From NCBI GenBank assembly GCA_002338615.1, contig DDIS01000013.1:12422-76421 (forward strand): a stretch of DNA of 64,000 bases. Reading direction: 5' to 3'. The position numbers were made by a program, and so were the translations under genes. Within the stretch, counting starts at the first letter, position 1. Each line of letters opens with the position of its first letter. Positions 46,118 through 56,305 of this stretch are shown here, piece by piece. Origin of the DNA: Proteobacteria bacterium UBA1844 (GTDB taxonomy: Bacteria; Pseudomonadota; Gammaproteobacteria; Steroidobacterales; Woeseiaceae). The notes below the pieces were generated by a model. It saw only the letters and a program-made list of their open reading frames with translations. It did not search any database and was not told the DNA's origin.

Positions 46118-47371
46118 CTACGCTGCGTCATCGACCTGCACCTGCTGTGCGGCGCCGCGTGTCGCCACAATATCCTCCTCCAATTGCAGGGCTTTCTCGC
46201 TGAGGGTGAGGCTCATGCGCGAACTCCTTCGCACAGCTGCCTGCAATGCATCGTCCTCCAGCGAGGCCAACGCCGCAAAGGACTTTTGCAATCGGATAGC
46301 AACTGCCGGGCTTCCCGCACCTTCGCGCATAATCATCGAAAACGCATCGTCCACCAGGTCGGAGACGTCGAGGAGCGGCACAAAAACGCGATCATGAAGC
46401 GCATCACCGGCTTTATCGTCCTGCGGCGCGACCCAGGCAGCAAACAGGCGCACAAACGTCCCAAGAATATCGATGGCCGTACCCGGGTCATTGACCGCGG
46501 GCGATAGTGCCCGCCCGGCGATTTCCGATAGAACGATCAGGGCGAACCGCGGGTCGTCATCAAATACCCGGTCGTCTCCAATGCGAAAACGAGCGGCAAC
46601 TTTCTCTGAATCCACTTCGCTCTCATTGGCAGAACTACGGATCAGCGCCAGTGCATCCTTGGGGCCGGCAAATTTTCCGGGCAATGCCTGCACCAGGATT
46701 TCGCAGTCACTTGCTTCGGCTATTGCTTGCAGCCCTGCCACATCGACCTGCTGGACATAGCCAAACGTACGCGCATACACCGGCTTGCCATCGGCGGTGC
46801 CTTCTTTTGCAATCACGCCACCCAACGCAGGCTGGTCGCGACGCCGTTGCAATGACCGGGAAGCAGTCGCTTCGACCTTGTCGACTGTATTGCCAAGTCG
46901 CCCGAGGCGCGCAATATTGTCAACCCATTTGACAAACATAAAAACAACCCAGGAAAACACCGCGAGAATCAGCAGAAACAATGCAAATCGCGCGACGTGG
47001 CCGTAGTAGCTGTTGTACAGCGCAACCAGCGACACGATGCTGAATATGAATGCGCCGATGAAACTCGACAATGCTGTTTGAGATGTGTCATCCGCGAGCA
47101 CCAGCGGGAACGACCTGGGCGTTGCGGTATTGCTGGCAGAACTGTAAGCCGTAATCATCGAACCGACTGCGAACGTGGCAATAACGAGCATGCTGGATGC
47201 CATGATTTCGAGCAGACTGATATTCGTTTCCGTACTGATTTTCGGTGTGATGGCTTCGAGACCGAGGCGATCAACTGTTCGGGCGGTCAGCGCCGCGATC
47301 ACGGAAAATACTGCGACGATGAGTGGCTTGAGCCACAGGCGCTCTTTAATTCGATTCAGGTAGAACTGCAA
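46118..47371 (-). CDS. DUF2254 membrane protein
   Basis: 417 aa. Four helices in the N-terminal ~165 residues (for instance SSMLVIATFAVGSMITAYS and FIFSIVSLVALYNSY), then a soluble domain. The central ASNTATPRSFPLVLADDTSQTALSSFIG stretch and RALSPAVNDPGTA motif define DUF2254. Function unknown; relatives are often linked to ion transport or envelope genes without proof. It ends 39 nt beyond the terminator region of the convergent EF-hand gene. Confidence 0.88.
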   Translation of the reverse strand: MQFYLNRIKERLWLKPLIVAVFSVIAALTARTVDRLGLEAITPKISTETNISLLEIMASSMLVIATFAVGSMITAYSSASNTATPRSFPLVLADDTSQTALSSFIGAFIFSIVSLVALYNSYYGHVARFALFLLILAVFSWVVFMFVKWVDNIARLGRLGNTVDKVEATASRSLQRRRDQPALGGVIAKEGTADGKPVYARTFGYVQQVDVAGLQAIAEASDCEILVQALPGKFAGPKDALALIRSSANESEVDSEKVAARFRIGDDRVFDDDPRFALIVLSEIAGRALSPAVNDPGTAIDILGTFVRLFAAWVAPQDDKAGDALHDRVFVPLLDVSDLVDDAFSMIMREGAGSPAVAIRLQKSFAALASLEDDALQAAVRRSSRMSLTLSEKALQLEEDIVATRGAAQQVQVDDAA

Positions 47372-47407
47372 TTGCGACTTGATAGCCCCTGCCCCGTTTA
47401 TGTTCGA

Positions 47408-48334
47408 TTATTCGTTGCCTTCAAGGATGACGTGCTCGGGTGTTGCGGGATTCCTTGGCATTCGCGGTCGACCAGCGAGCACAAAAACATTCCCGGCCAG
47501 CACAAGAGCCGTGCCTGCGAGAATCGGCAGATCCAGCTTAAGACCTTCAAACAGTATAGACAACAACAGTGCGACGACTGGAAACAGCACCATCGCGTAG
47601 CCGGCTTTATGTGCGCCGATGCGACCCAGCAACGTCAGATATGCGCCGAATGCGATGATCGAACCAAAAATCATCAGGTATAAAAGTGAGATCACATAGC
47701 CGGCCGTCGCTTCGAACGTGAATGCGTGTCCTTCGACCGCGCTGATGGTAGCCGTGAAAATCGCACCGTACAACATTCCCCAGGCATTCGACTGAATCAC
47801 CGGTAGTTGCAGCGATTGTGCCTTTTGTGACGCCATGTTGCCGAGGGACGCGGCAAAAGCACCACATACCGCCAGCAAGGAGCCGAACAATACACCGTCC
47901 TCCAATGAGACTTCGCCGATGCGGGGCGCAAACAGCACGATAATTCCAACGATGCCGATTGCGGCACCCGTCAGAACACGAGCGCCCGCGCGTATGCCGA
48001 AAAAGAGGCGCGCAAGAAGAATGTTGAGCCACACGATCGCCGTGAACGCGATTGCGCACATTGCCGACGTAATATGGATCTGGGCCCGGTAGGCAAAAAT
48101 ATAGTTGAGGCAAAAAAGGAATAGGCCCAGCACCATGAACCAGCCATGCGCCTGTCGATCGAATCGAAGCCGGAGGCCGCGCATACCTGACCAGGCGAAC
48201 AGCAGTACTGAGGCTCCGGCATAGCGGTACACGATTGAAACCTCAGGCGGCACGACACCGAGCTGAAACTCAATGGCAAACCACGTGGAGCCCCAGATCA
48301 GGACGGTTATCACGTACAGCAACGTATTGTTCAT
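47408..48334 (-). CDS. EamA/DMT-family transporter
   Basis: 308 aa with ten helices as two EamA repeats. It begins MNNTLLYVITVLIWGSTWFAI, the usual start with IWGSTW, and the second repeat ends in ALVLAGNVFVLAG. Probable metabolite exporter, substrate unknown. It is 36 nt from the DUF2254 gene on the same strand, suggesting a joint transcript, and follows the molybdenum hydroxylase subunits on that strand. Confidence 0.87.
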   Translation of the reverse strand: MNNTLLYVITVLIWGSTWFAIEFQLGVVPPEVSIVYRYAGASVLLFAWSGMRGLRLRFDRQAHGWFMVLGLFLFCLNYIFAYRAQIHITSAMCAIAFTAIVWLNILLARLFFGIRAGARVLTGAAIGIVGIIVLFAPRIGEVSLEDGVLFGSLLAVCGAFAASLGNMASQKAQSLQLPVIQSNAWGMLYGAIFTATISAVEGHAFTFEATAGYVISLLYLMIFGSIIAFGAYLTLLGRIGAHKAGYAMVLFPVVALLLSILFEGLKLDLPILAGTALVLAGNVFVLAGRPRMPRNPATPEHVILEGNE

Positions 48335-48369
48335 TCAGCGTGTCTGCGAGCAATATTCTGAAAAAAAAA

Positions 48370-50622
48370 CTATACGATGCCGGCTTTGCGAAACGGCAAT
48401 TCACGCAAGCGCTCACCCGTGGCTGCAAACCATGCATTGGCGATGGCCGGGGCAACCGGCGGTACGCCGGGTTCACCGACACCACCAGGCGGTGCATCGA
48501 CACTCATTATCTGCACATTGATATTCGCAGGCGCCTCATTCATTCGCACCACTGGGTAAGTATCGAAATTGCCTTGCACTATCGCGCCATCCCTGGCGGT
48601 GATCTCGCCGTACAGCGCGAGGCTCATACCGAAGATACCGGCCCCTTCCATTTGCGCCGTAACCCGGTCCGGATTGACGACCGTGCCAGCATCGATCACC
48701 GTCCACAATTCGAGCACCCGCAGCTTGCCGTTTGCGTCCTTGCCAACTTCCGCGACGGTACCGACAGTGGACAAAAACGAGCGATGCACTGCAATCCCGA
48801 GGCCGCGCCCTCGTGGTAATTTGCGGCCCCAGCCCGCATTTTTCGCAACCTGCTCCAAGACCGCAACAATCCGCCCTGTATCGATCGGATGCGTTTCAAT
48901 ACTCTGGCCGTAGTTGTCATACTCCGCTCCATCCTGGCCCGGATCGAGCATGCGCCGCGGACCAATCAGTTTGGCCAGGTACGCAACCGGATCTGTGCCG
49001 GACTTCTGCGCAAGCTCATCCGCAAAGCTCGAGAGGGCAAATGCGTGATACACATTGCAAACGGACCTGAGCCAGCCGATGCGTACATGGGCGACCGCAT
49101 CACCCGCTTCGATGCGCAGATTCGGTATTGCGTAAGGTATATCCAGTAAGCCCAGTGTCAACTCGCCAGCCGACGGGCCTTTATTGCTCGAGTCAAACGT
49201 CGATGAAATCGATGGGAACGCCGTCCGATGCAGCCAGCTTGTCGGCATACCTGCCTCATCCAGGTTCGCCTCGACGTGTTGCGCACTGACCGAATGAAAA
49301 TAGCCGTGCCGGAGGTCATCTTCACGTGTCCAGGTGACCTTGACAGGCCTGCCGGACTGTTTCGAAAGCCATGCCGCCTCGGCGGCAAAGTCAGGTTTGG
49401 ATTTGCGGCCGAATCCGCCGCCCAGCAAGGTGACATTGACCGCCACCCGATCCTTGTCCATACCGATCGTTGTCGCAACGGTATCCCGTGTTTCCTGCGG
49501 GTTCTGGGTGCAGGCCCAAACCTCGCAGCTCCCATCGGCGACACTGGCGACGGCTGCGGGGGGCTCCATCGGCGCTTGCGATAAGTGCGGCGCATAGTAG
49601 TCCGCCGAATGAGACGATGCGGCACCCTGCGTCGCTTTCGAGATATCACCTCGGTTTAGCATTAAAGTGCCAGGATTACGGGTACTTGCGACAAGTTCTT
49701 TACGGTAGTTCTCGGAATCGTACGCGCCGTTTACGCCATGGTCCCATTCGATTTTCAGCGCCGCCCGGCCCTGCTGCGCGCTCCAGGTATTGGTGGCGAG
49801 TACGGCAACGCCGCCCAGCACGTTAAACAACGGCGGCGTGCTCGGTTTCGGTAATTCGTACACCGCGACCACACCCGGTATTTTCCTGGCAGCACTGGCA
49901 TCAAAACTCCTGACGAGCCCGCCTTGTGCCGGACAACGTTCGATTGACGCATACAGCATGTCTAGCAAAACGGTATCAATGCCATACATGGCGGTACCGG
50001 TGGTCATTGCTTTTGCGTCGAGCAAGTCCATCGGCTTGCCAATGTAGCGATAGTCCTTGCGAGCTTTGAACGTCGGAGCTTCGGGCACCGCAATTCCCGC
50101 CGTGTGCGGAACCAGCTCGCCGTACCCGGCGCGCTTGCCACTCGCACGATGCCGGACCGCGTGGTTGCGCGCCTCACACTCCCCAACCGGTACGTTCCAG
50201 AGTTGTGCGGCAGCCGCTACCAGCATCTCCCTTGCGGATGCACCGGCGGTGCGCAGTACATCAAAATGCTTGCGAATACTGGTCGACCCGTCCGTGTTTT
50301 GATCACCGTATTTTTCATCGCCTTGCGCCTGGATGACGGAAATCCGGTCCCAGTCGGCTTCCAGCTCGTCGGCAATGACCTGCGGCAAACCGGTACGAAT
50401 CCCCTGTCCCATCTCCGAGCGATAGCAATAGATCTCGACAATGCCGTCTTCGCGAACGTTGACAAATACGTTTGGAGCGAGAACTGACTTCGCGGGCGGA
50501 CCGGCCAGCGCATTGCCGGGGGTAAATACCGGGGCGAGGGTCACAGCGAGCACCATGCCTCCCGTAGCCTGCCCGGTGCGCGTTAGAAACTGGCGGCGGC
50601 TGATGCGACGAATGCTGTTCAT
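48370..50622 (-). CDS. Molybdopterin-binding large subunit, IorB-like (xanthine dehydrogenase family)
   Basis: 750 aa from the ATG at 50622 (frame open to 50685). A twin-arginine signal, [10 protein letters not shown], sends the folded protein to the periplasm. Molybdenum-cofactor contacts include [12 protein letters not shown], and the catalytic Glu lies in [10 protein letters not shown] near the C-terminus. This layout matches isoquinoline 1-oxidoreductase beta-type enzymes, which hydroxylate N-heterocycles or oxidise aldehydes. Its start overlaps the stop of the iron-sulphur subunit gene (ATGA). No cytochrome or cofactor-insertion gene is next to it. Confidence 0.9.
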   Translation of the reverse strand: MNSIRRISRRQFLTRTGQATGGMVLAVTLAPVFTPGNALAGPPAKSVLAPNVFVNVREDGIVEIYCYRSEMGQGIRTGLPQVIADELEADWDRISVIQAQGDEKYGDQNTDGSTSIRKHFDVLRTAGASAREMLVAAAAQLWNVPVGECEARNHAVRHRASGKRAGYGELVPHTAGIAVPEAPTFKARKDYRYIGKPMDLLDAKAMTTGTAMYGIDTVLLDMLYASIERCPAQGGLVRSFDASAARKIPGVVAVYELPKPSTPPLFNVLGGVAVLATNTWSAQQGRAALKIEWDHGVNGAYDSENYRKELVASTRNPGTLMLNRGDISKATQGAASSHSADYYAPHLSQAPMEPPAAVASVADGSCEVWACTQNPQETRDTVATTIGMDKDRVAVNVTLLGGGFGRKSKPDFAAEAAWLSKQSGRPVKVTWTREDDLRHGYFHSVSAQHVEANLDEAGMPTSWLHRTAFPSISSTFDSSNKGPSAGELTLGLLDIPYAIPNLRIEAGDAVAHVRIGWLRSVCNVYHAFALSSFADELAQKSGTDPVAYLAKLIGPRRMLDPGQDGAEYDNYGQSIETHPIDTGRIVAVLEQVAKNAGWGRKLPRGRGLGIAVHRSFLSTVGTVAEVGKDANGKLRVLELWTVIDAGTVVNPDRVTAQMEGAGIFGMSLALYGEITARDGAIVQGNFDTYPVVRMNEAPANINVQIMSVDAPPGGVGEPGVPPVAPAIANAWFAATGERLRELPFRKAGIV

Positions 50623-51083
50623 GACTGGCCGTTCGCAGCACTGTGGATGGCCTTGCGAATACGGGTGTAGGTACCGCAGCGACAAATATTACCGCCCATT
50701 GCCGTGTCGATGTCGGAGTCGGTCGGCTGCGGAATCCGCTCAAGCAAGGCGACCGCGGACATGATCTGCCCCGATTGGCAGTAGCCGCACTGCGGCACGT
50801 TGAACTTGCGCCAGGCAACCTGCACCGGGTGCTCGCCGTCGGCGGACAGGCCTTCGATGGTGGTAATTTTCTTCCCGGCCGCGATGGCAACGCTGACGGA
50901 GCAGGAACGGATCGACGCACCATCAAGGTGCACGGTGCATGCGCCACAGAGCGCCTTGCCACAGCCGTACTTGGTGCCTGTTAACCCGACCAGGTCGCGA
51001 ATTGCCCAAAGCAATGGCATTTCCTTGTCGGCGTCAATCGAATAAGCCTTGCCGTTGATGTTCAGATCGACTGCCACTTGCAA
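50619..51083 (-). CDS. 2Fe-2S small subunit, IorA-like
   Basis: 154 aa with two 2Fe-2S clusters. The plant-type cluster is in [18 protein letters not shown] and the second, xanthine-dehydrogenase-type cluster in [10 protein letters not shown] and [11 protein letters not shown]. It transfers electrons from the molybdenum subunit encoded by the overlapping downstream gene. It lacks a signal peptide and would be carried out by the Tat signal of its partner, as in related enzymes. Confidence 0.92.
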   Translation of the reverse strand: MQVAVDLNINGKAYSIDADKEMPLLWAIRDLVGLTGTKYGCGKALCGACTVHLDGASIRSCSVSVAIAAGKKITTIEGLSADGEHPVQVAWRKFNVPQCGYCQSGQIMSAVALLERIPQPTDSDIDTAMGGNICRCGTYTRIRKAIHSAANGQS

Positions 51084-51154
51084 CTCCTCAATTGACGAAT
51101 CCGCTGTCCGATTGTAGCGCGGGAATCATGGACAGCAATATCCCGGATTTACTA

Positions 51155-52123
51155 CTAGTAGCGAAACAGCGCCGTTCCCCAGGTAAAGCCCGCGCCGAAA
51201 GCCTCGAGCAGAACCAGCTCGCCGGACTTGATACGGCCGTCGCGTACCGCGATATCGAGCGCCAGCGGGATCGATGCTGCGGACGTATTGGCGTGCTCGT
51301 CAACAGTAACGACAACCCGCTCCATTGGCAGGCCCAGCTTTTTCGCTGCCGCCTTGATGATCCGCATATTGGCCTGGTGCGGAATCAGCCAGTCCAGGTC
51401 TTTTCGATCAATACCGTGACCGTCCAGTGTTTCGCGGGCAGCGGCGCCAAGCACGCCGACGGCGCGTTTGAAGACCGCATTGCCGTTCATCTCAATGAAA
51501 GCGCCGTCGCTGCACGTTGCATCGAAGCCGAGCGATATACCTTGCGGAACATGCAGCAACTCTTCCATGCTGCCATCCGCGTGCATATGCGTTGCAATAA
51601 GTCCCGCACGTTCGCTCGCTTGCAACACCACCGCCCCGGCACCGTCGCCAAACAACACTGCTGTGCCACGATCGTTCCAGTTGACAATACGCGACATTGT
51701 CTCGGTACCAACCACGAGCACCGTCTTGCCGCCGTCCGTGCGGATATAACGATCGGCGGCGTCGAGTGCGTAAATGAAGCCACTGCACACGGCCTGGATA
51801 TCGTACGCTGCGCATTCGGCGATACCGAGCTTCCTTTGTACGATGCAGGCCGTCGACGGAAAAATCTTGTCAGGAGTGGTCGTGGCTACCACGATCAGGT
51901 CAATCTCGTTCGCCGTCAGGCCGGCGGCCTCGATGGCCCGTTTGGCCGCTTCCACCGCCATGTCGGAACTTCCCTGGCCCTTTGCCGCTACGTGCCGGCG
52001 CTCGATGCCGGTACGGTCACGAATCCACTCGTCCGACGTGTCGAGCGTTGCCTCGAGATCCGAATTTGTGACTACCTTTTCAGGTAAATAGCTGCCGGTT
52101 CCGACAATGCGGGCGAAACTCAT
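51155..52123 (-). CDS. Beta-ketoacyl-ACP synthase III (FabH-like)
   Basis: 322 aa with the full catalytic triad Cys113 (AVCSGF), His249 (IPHQAN) and Asn279 (DEHANTSA). Primary-metabolism FabH starts chains from acetyl-CoA and malonyl-ACP, but family members also transfer acyl groups in secondary pathways. Here it is not with other fab genes. It is the last gene of a P450, FAAL-ACP, KAS III operon (27 nt after the FAAL gene), so it probably elongates or transfers the carrier-bound chain. A housekeeping role cannot be ruled out. Confidence 0.9.
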   Translation of the reverse strand: MSFARIVGTGSYLPEKVVTNSDLEATLDTSDEWIRDRTGIERRHVAAKGQGSSDMAVEAAKRAIEAAGLTANEIDLIVVATTTPDKIFPSTACIVQRKLGIAECAAYDIQAVCSGFIYALDAADRYIRTDGGKTVLVVGTETMSRIVNWNDRGTAVLFGDGAGAVVLQASERAGLIATHMHADGSMEELLHVPQGISLGFDATCSDGAFIEMNGNAVFKRAVGVLGAAARETLDGHGIDRKDLDWLIPHQANMRIIKAAAKKLGLPMERVVVTVDEHANTSAASIPLALDIAVRDGRIKSGELVLLEAFGAGFTWGTALFRY

Positions 52124-52150
52124 GTTTGCACTCCAGGTATGGGGACAGGT

Positions 52151-54091
52151 CTACTGCTGGCGCAGGAAACCCGCGATCTCGCGTATTGTCGGGTAATCGA
52201 ACAGGTCGCTGATATCAACTTTGCCGGGGTAGCGCTCGTCAATGGCAAGCACTATTTCCGTAAGTGTAAGGGAACTTACGCCCACCTCAAACAAATTGTC
52301 GTCCGCGCCAATTGACCGTTCTTTGGAAAATTCCCGACAGATGAGTTCCAGTTCTGCCACCAACGGGTCCTCATCAACGTCTGCCGGCCCGTCGATGCGT
52401 GGAGCGAGTTGTTGCGTAATCTCTTCGAAATCGCCGTTCAGGTAGTCACGCAATAGCAATGCGCGCTGCACCTTGCCGCTGGTGGTTTTAGGAATACGGC
52501 CGACAGGAATAACATGATCGACTTCGAGCCCGACATGTTCACCGAGAATATTGCGTACGGCCTCCGCTACCTTGCGAAACGATTCCAGCTCCTGGCGATA
52601 CAGGACAAAGACCAGCAACTCCTCGGTGCCACGACCGGTTGGTGTCGCACCCACGACGACCACCTTGCCCAGATCAAGCCCGTCGAGTGTCGCGACGATT
52701 TCTTCGAGGTCGTGCGGATAATAGTTCTGGCCATTGACGATGATCAGGTCTTTTTGCCGCCCGGTAATAATGAGCTGCTCGTCTATAAGTGCACCACAAT
52801 CACCTGTGCGCAACCATCCATCGCTCGTGAACAAAGCGTGAGTTGCCGCCTCGTCACCGTAAATACGCTCGGTAACGCTCGCTCCGAATAGCTGGATATG
52901 TCCGACCTGGCCGCCCTCGAGCGGCTTGTCCGCATCGTCTGCAATGCGAATTTGCACATCGCGAATCGCTTTGCCCACGCGTACAAAGCTGACCGCGTCA
53001 GGGTGGTCCGCTGCTACCGGGCGGTAATGATCACCAATACGCAGGCTGTGCCGATCAACGATGACTCTCGACGGCTCATCGCCTGGATGCCCGAACGACA
53101 CACCGACCGTGGCTTCGGCGAGTCCGTACACCGGAAACATGGCGGAGCGCTGCAGGCCGAGCCGCGCGAGCGCACTGAGGAACTCGTCGCAGAGCTCCCA
53201 GGAAATGGGCTCGGCGCCATTCAAGATCAGCTTGACGCACGACAGGTCCGTATCACTTGCCAGACCTTTGCGTTCGAACAGTTTCAGGAAATGCTTGTAG
53301 CCAAAATTCGGCGAGCAAAGCTGCGTAGCACGCAACTCGTGCGCCTTTTGTAACCATAATAGCGGCCGGCGCACGAACAGGCTGGTATCCATCACCGCAT
53401 GATTCATGCCCACTGCCAGTACACTGAGGTGATAGCCAATCAGGCCCATATCGTGGGTCAGCGGCATCCACGACAGGCTTTGGTCCGCCTCGGTCCAGTG
53501 TGCGCCTTCGACGATGGCGCGAATGTTGTGACAGAGGTTTCTGTGTGTGAGGCAAACGCCCTTCGGGTCACTGGTCGAACCCGATGAATACTGGATGAAG
53601 GCAATATCCTCGGGGCGCGTGTCCGCAAGCCGGCCGGCGCCGCCTGGCTGCACGTCACTCATCAGGACCGTCTTCGAATTGAGGATGCGACTGACCTGTT
53701 CCAGCCCCTGGCTGCCGGCAAACTCGAGCAAGCGTTCCAGGAGGCCTGCTTCGGCAAACAAGGTGGCGTGCTCAAGTTGCTGCAGAATGCGAAACAACTT
53801 GAATCGGTGCTCATCACTGATGCCTACCGCGACCGGGACGGGTACGATCCCGCCCAGGATCGCGGCCCAGAACGCGACCAAAAAGCTCTGGTTGCTGGTG
53901 CAGAAAATAACCAGCTCATCACCCTTTTGCATGCCCCGGGCCTGTAATGCGCCAAGCAATGCTTCGGCTCGCTGCCAGAGGTCGGCAAACAGCAGCTCGA
54001 CCTCGTCCTGCTCACCGTTTATAAAGCGGATTCGCTTGTCCCTGCGCCGTGCATCGACAAGCAGATCCGTCATCGTGTTGTAAAGTTTCAT
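52151..54091 (-). CDS. Fatty-acyl-AMP ligase fused to an acyl carrier domain (FAAL-ACP)
   Basis: 646 aa from the ATG at 54091 (frame open to 54370, but upstream residues fall in the P450 gene). The adenylation P-loop is YSSGSTSDPKG (168-178), with a later TGDCGALID and RQKDLIIVNGQNYYP, the FAAL pattern that makes acyl-adenylates from free acids rather than CoA esters. The C-terminal ~75 residues are an acyl carrier domain with the phosphopantetheine serine Ser607 in GVSSL and the family tail FLRQQ. It therefore activates a fatty acid and loads it on itself. It lies between the P450 and KAS III genes. Confidence 0.9.
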   Translation of the reverse strand: MKLYNTMTDLLVDARRRDKRIRFINGEQDEVELLFADLWQRAEALLGALQARGMQKGDELVIFCTSNQSFLVAFWAAILGGIVPVPVAVGISDEHRFKLFRILQQLEHATLFAEAGLLERLLEFAGSQGLEQVSRILNSKTVLMSDVQPGGAGRLADTRPEDIAFIQYSSGSTSDPKGVCLTHRNLCHNIRAIVEGAHWTEADQSLSWMPLTHDMGLIGYHLSVLAVGMNHAVMDTSLFVRRPLLWLQKAHELRATQLCSPNFGYKHFLKLFERKGLASDTDLSCVKLILNGAEPISWELCDEFLSALARLGLQRSAMFPVYGLAEATVGVSFGHPGDEPSRVIVDRHSLRIGDHYRPVAADHPDAVSFVRVGKAIRDVQIRIADDADKPLEGGQVGHIQLFGASVTERIYGDEAATHALFTSDGWLRTGDCGALIDEQLIITGRQKDLIIVNGQNYYPHDLEEIVATLDGLDLGKVVVVGATPTGRGTEELLVFVLYRQELESFRKVAEAVRNILGEHVGLEVDHVIPVGRIPKTTSGKVQRALLLRDYLNGDFEEITQQLAPRIDGPADVDEDPLVAELELICREFSKERSIGADDNLFEVGVSSLTLTEIVLAIDERYPGKVDISDLFDYPTIREIAGFLRQQ

Positions 54092-54108
54092 TAATTCAAG
54101 CTGACCTG

Positions 54109-55413
54109 TCAGCGAACCTGTGGCTGCAAAAGTATGTCGTTTGTCGATCGCAAATTGATGCCCATCTCCAGTCCGGGACTGTCCGCGCTTGAGCGCTGCA
54201 TGCGAAACCGGGGCAACAGCAGAGCAAGATGAACCTTCATTTCGAGAAATGAAAAATACTCGCCAAGGCACCTGCGTGGCCCGAGCGAGAAGGGAAAGTA
54301 CGGGCGCTCCTTGCGCTCTTGCTTGCCCTGCTCGAATCGACCGGGATCGAAGCGCTCCGGGTCCGGCCAATAGCGTACGCTACGGTGCAGGATGTACGGC
54401 GACAGGTAGATATCGTCGCCGGGAACGGCGCCATATTCGCCGAGTTCGTCGGCTTCCACAGCGCGCCGCGTAAATAACCAGACGGGTGGATACAGGCGCA
54501 GGGTTTCATCGATGACCTGTTGAGTATACGGAAGCGCGTCAATGTGTGCGGCGGATGGGGGCTGGTCATGCGGTAATAATTCGTGCAGTTCTTCGAGCAG
54601 CCGCGCCTCAACAGCGGCATTTCCCGCGAGCAGATACCAAACCCAGTTCAGCGTATTGGCCGACGTTTCGAAGCCAGCAACAATCAGGGTCATCAATTCG
54701 TCCAGTAATTCGTTGTCGCTGAACGGATTGCCCTGTTTATCCGTCGCTTTGAGATACATCGACAGAAAATCAAATTCATCGCTGCGTGTCTCCCGTCGCT
54801 CGGCAATAATGTCCAGCAGCCGTGCCCGCAATTTCCTGACTTTCAGTACGACGCTGAGGTCGCGGGTTGAATCTTTGCTCAAGAAATCGAACGGGTTGTC
54901 GCCGTCAGCCAGCAATTTTTGCTCGTAATCCGCACCAAAAATACAGACGAGGATCAGTTCCAGGGCAAAGTCGCTGGTTTGCTGGGTAATATTGATCGGT
55001 TTGCCGGCCTCCGCCGCTGCTTGCCAGGCACGCGCGCGCTGTTCGCTGCAGTTAATCATCGCCTGGAGCAATTGCTGAACGTTCTGCACCTTGAAAGCCG
55101 GCTGGATCATCGTGCGCGAGCGCCGCCATACATCGCCATCACTGACTATCAGGCCGTTACCGAGCAGCATTTTGACGCGCTCGAAGCCCGGCCCCTTTTG
55201 ATATCGCGCATGACGACGCACGAGAATATGCCGAATGATGGCTGGGTCATTGATGAACAGAGCATGCCTGCCGCTGGTTTTCTGCACGTGCACCAGATCG
55301 CCATAGTCGCGCTGGAGCCCGGTCAGTACCCCCAGTGTTGCGGGGTCGATCCCGAGTGTAACCGGCGAGTCCGGGCCGGGCGGCCGCTCATTTAGCGGTT
55401 TTGATTCTGGCAT
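54109..55413 (-). CDS. Cytochrome P450, probable fatty-acyl oxidase
   Basis: 434 aa from the ATG at 55413 (frame open to 55542). The haem loop FSLGPRRC puts the thiolate at Cys382; the helix-I oxygen motif is AGFETSANT and the ExxR pair is in ETLRLYP. It resembles bacterial P450s of the CYP102/CYP110 type acting on fatty acids. The FAAL-ACP gene is 17 nt downstream, so the substrate is likely an acyl chain held on the carrier. No dedicated ferredoxin or reductase is adjacent. Confidence 0.88.
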   Translation of the reverse strand: MPESKPLNERPPGPDSPVTLGIDPATLGVLTGLQRDYGDLVHVQKTSGRHALFINDPAIIRHILVRRHARYQKGPGFERVKMLLGNGLIVSDGDVWRRSRTMIQPAFKVQNVQQLLQAMINCSEQRARAWQAAAEAGKPINITQQTSDFALELILVCIFGADYEQKLLADGDNPFDFLSKDSTRDLSVVLKVRKLRARLLDIIAERRETRSDEFDFLSMYLKATDKQGNPFSDNELLDELMTLIVAGFETSANTLNWVWYLLAGNAAVEARLLEELHELLPHDQPPSAAHIDALPYTQQVIDETLRLYPPVWLFTRRAVEADELGEYGAVPGDDIYLSPYILHRSVRYWPDPERFDPGRFEQGKQERKERPYFPFSLGPRRCLGEYFSFLEMKVHLALLLPRFRMQRSSADSPGLEMGINLRSTNDILLQPQVR

Positions 55414-55519
55414 GGAAAACTTTGTCGACGGCCGGGCTCTGATGCGAGCAAATTCTACATTGACCGGCCGATGACCGATACCGCAAACTGACACGAGTCT
55501 TTTTACCCGATTTCCCGAT

Positions 55520-56305
55520 ATGCCCCCATCCGACGAGCACAAGGACGCCGAGCGCGACGCATCGCGAGAAACTCGTGGTATCGACTACAGCTCGGTCGAG
55601 TCACGGCGCAGCGCAGCGTCCGGTCGTAGTATGAGCGCCGGGCGCCGTATCTACTATGTGCTTGGCTTACCCCTGCTGCGCGGTTTGTTACGCCTGCTGT
55701 CGGCGACCTACCGGACACAGCCGTTGATCGGTGCACAGCATATCCAGCCTTTTATCGACAGCGATCGAGTCTGCGCGCCCTGTTACTGGCACCAGCACCA
55801 CGTATTGTGCTCGGCCCAGGTGCGGCGCTGGGTACGCGAGGGCTTCAAGGCCTGTTTCCTGGTGTCGGGTTCGGTTGACGGCGAAGTGCCGGCACGGATT
55901 GCCCGTGCCTGGGGTGCCGAGGTTATTCGCGGCTCAGCCAACCAAAGCGGCGCGCTGGCATTGCGCGATATGCAAGCGATGATGAAACGTGGTTATTCGA
56001 TTATCACGACGGCGGACGGCCCGCGCGGCCCGAAATACGAGTTCAAGGCCGGCACTGTGCTGATGGCGCGTATTGGCGGTGTTCCCCTGTTACCGATTGC
56101 CTGCGCCGCCGACCGGGCCTGGTATCTCGACCGGTGGGACAATTTCATGATTCCGAAGCCTTTTGCGCGCGTTTGCGTTGGCATCGGTGCCCCACACGAA
56201 ATACCACGCAGCATGCCGCTGGACCAGATAGAAACCGCCCGTGAGTCGGTTCAGCTAGCGGTCATGTCCGTAATGCGAGAATGCGAACATGCAGTACTTC
56301 ACTAA
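55520..56305 (+). CDS. DUF374 lysophospholipid acyltransferase-like protein
   Basis: 261 aa. The N-terminal ~35 residues are polar; the catalytic part shows the family motif YWHQHHVL near residue 90 and TADGPRGPKYEFKAGTV, the glycine-rich acceptor segment of DUF374. Relatives acylate glycerol- or lipid A-type acceptors. It is divergent from the P450 gene (106-nt gap), which suggests common control; the FAAL-bound chain could be its donor (inference). It overlaps the next gene by 17 nt. Confidence 0.82.
   Translation: MPPSDEHKDAERDASRETRGIDYSSVESRRSAASGRSMSAGRRIYYVLGLPLLRGLLRLLSATYRTQPLIGAQHIQPFIDSDRVCAPCYWHQHHVLCSAQVRRWVREGFKACFLVSGSVDGEVPARIARAWGAEVIRGSANQSGALALRDMQAMMKRGYSIITTADGPRGPKYEFKAGTVLMARIGGVPLLPIACAADRAWYLDRWDNFMIPKPFARVCVGIGAPHEIPRSMPLDQIETARESVQLAVMSVMRECEHAVLH

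Noticed and set aside
51092-52087. 331-codon plus-strand frame opposite the KAS III gene
   Set aside because: Shadow of a strongly conserved gene; its translation shows no domain and is rich in scattered Cys/His/Arg.
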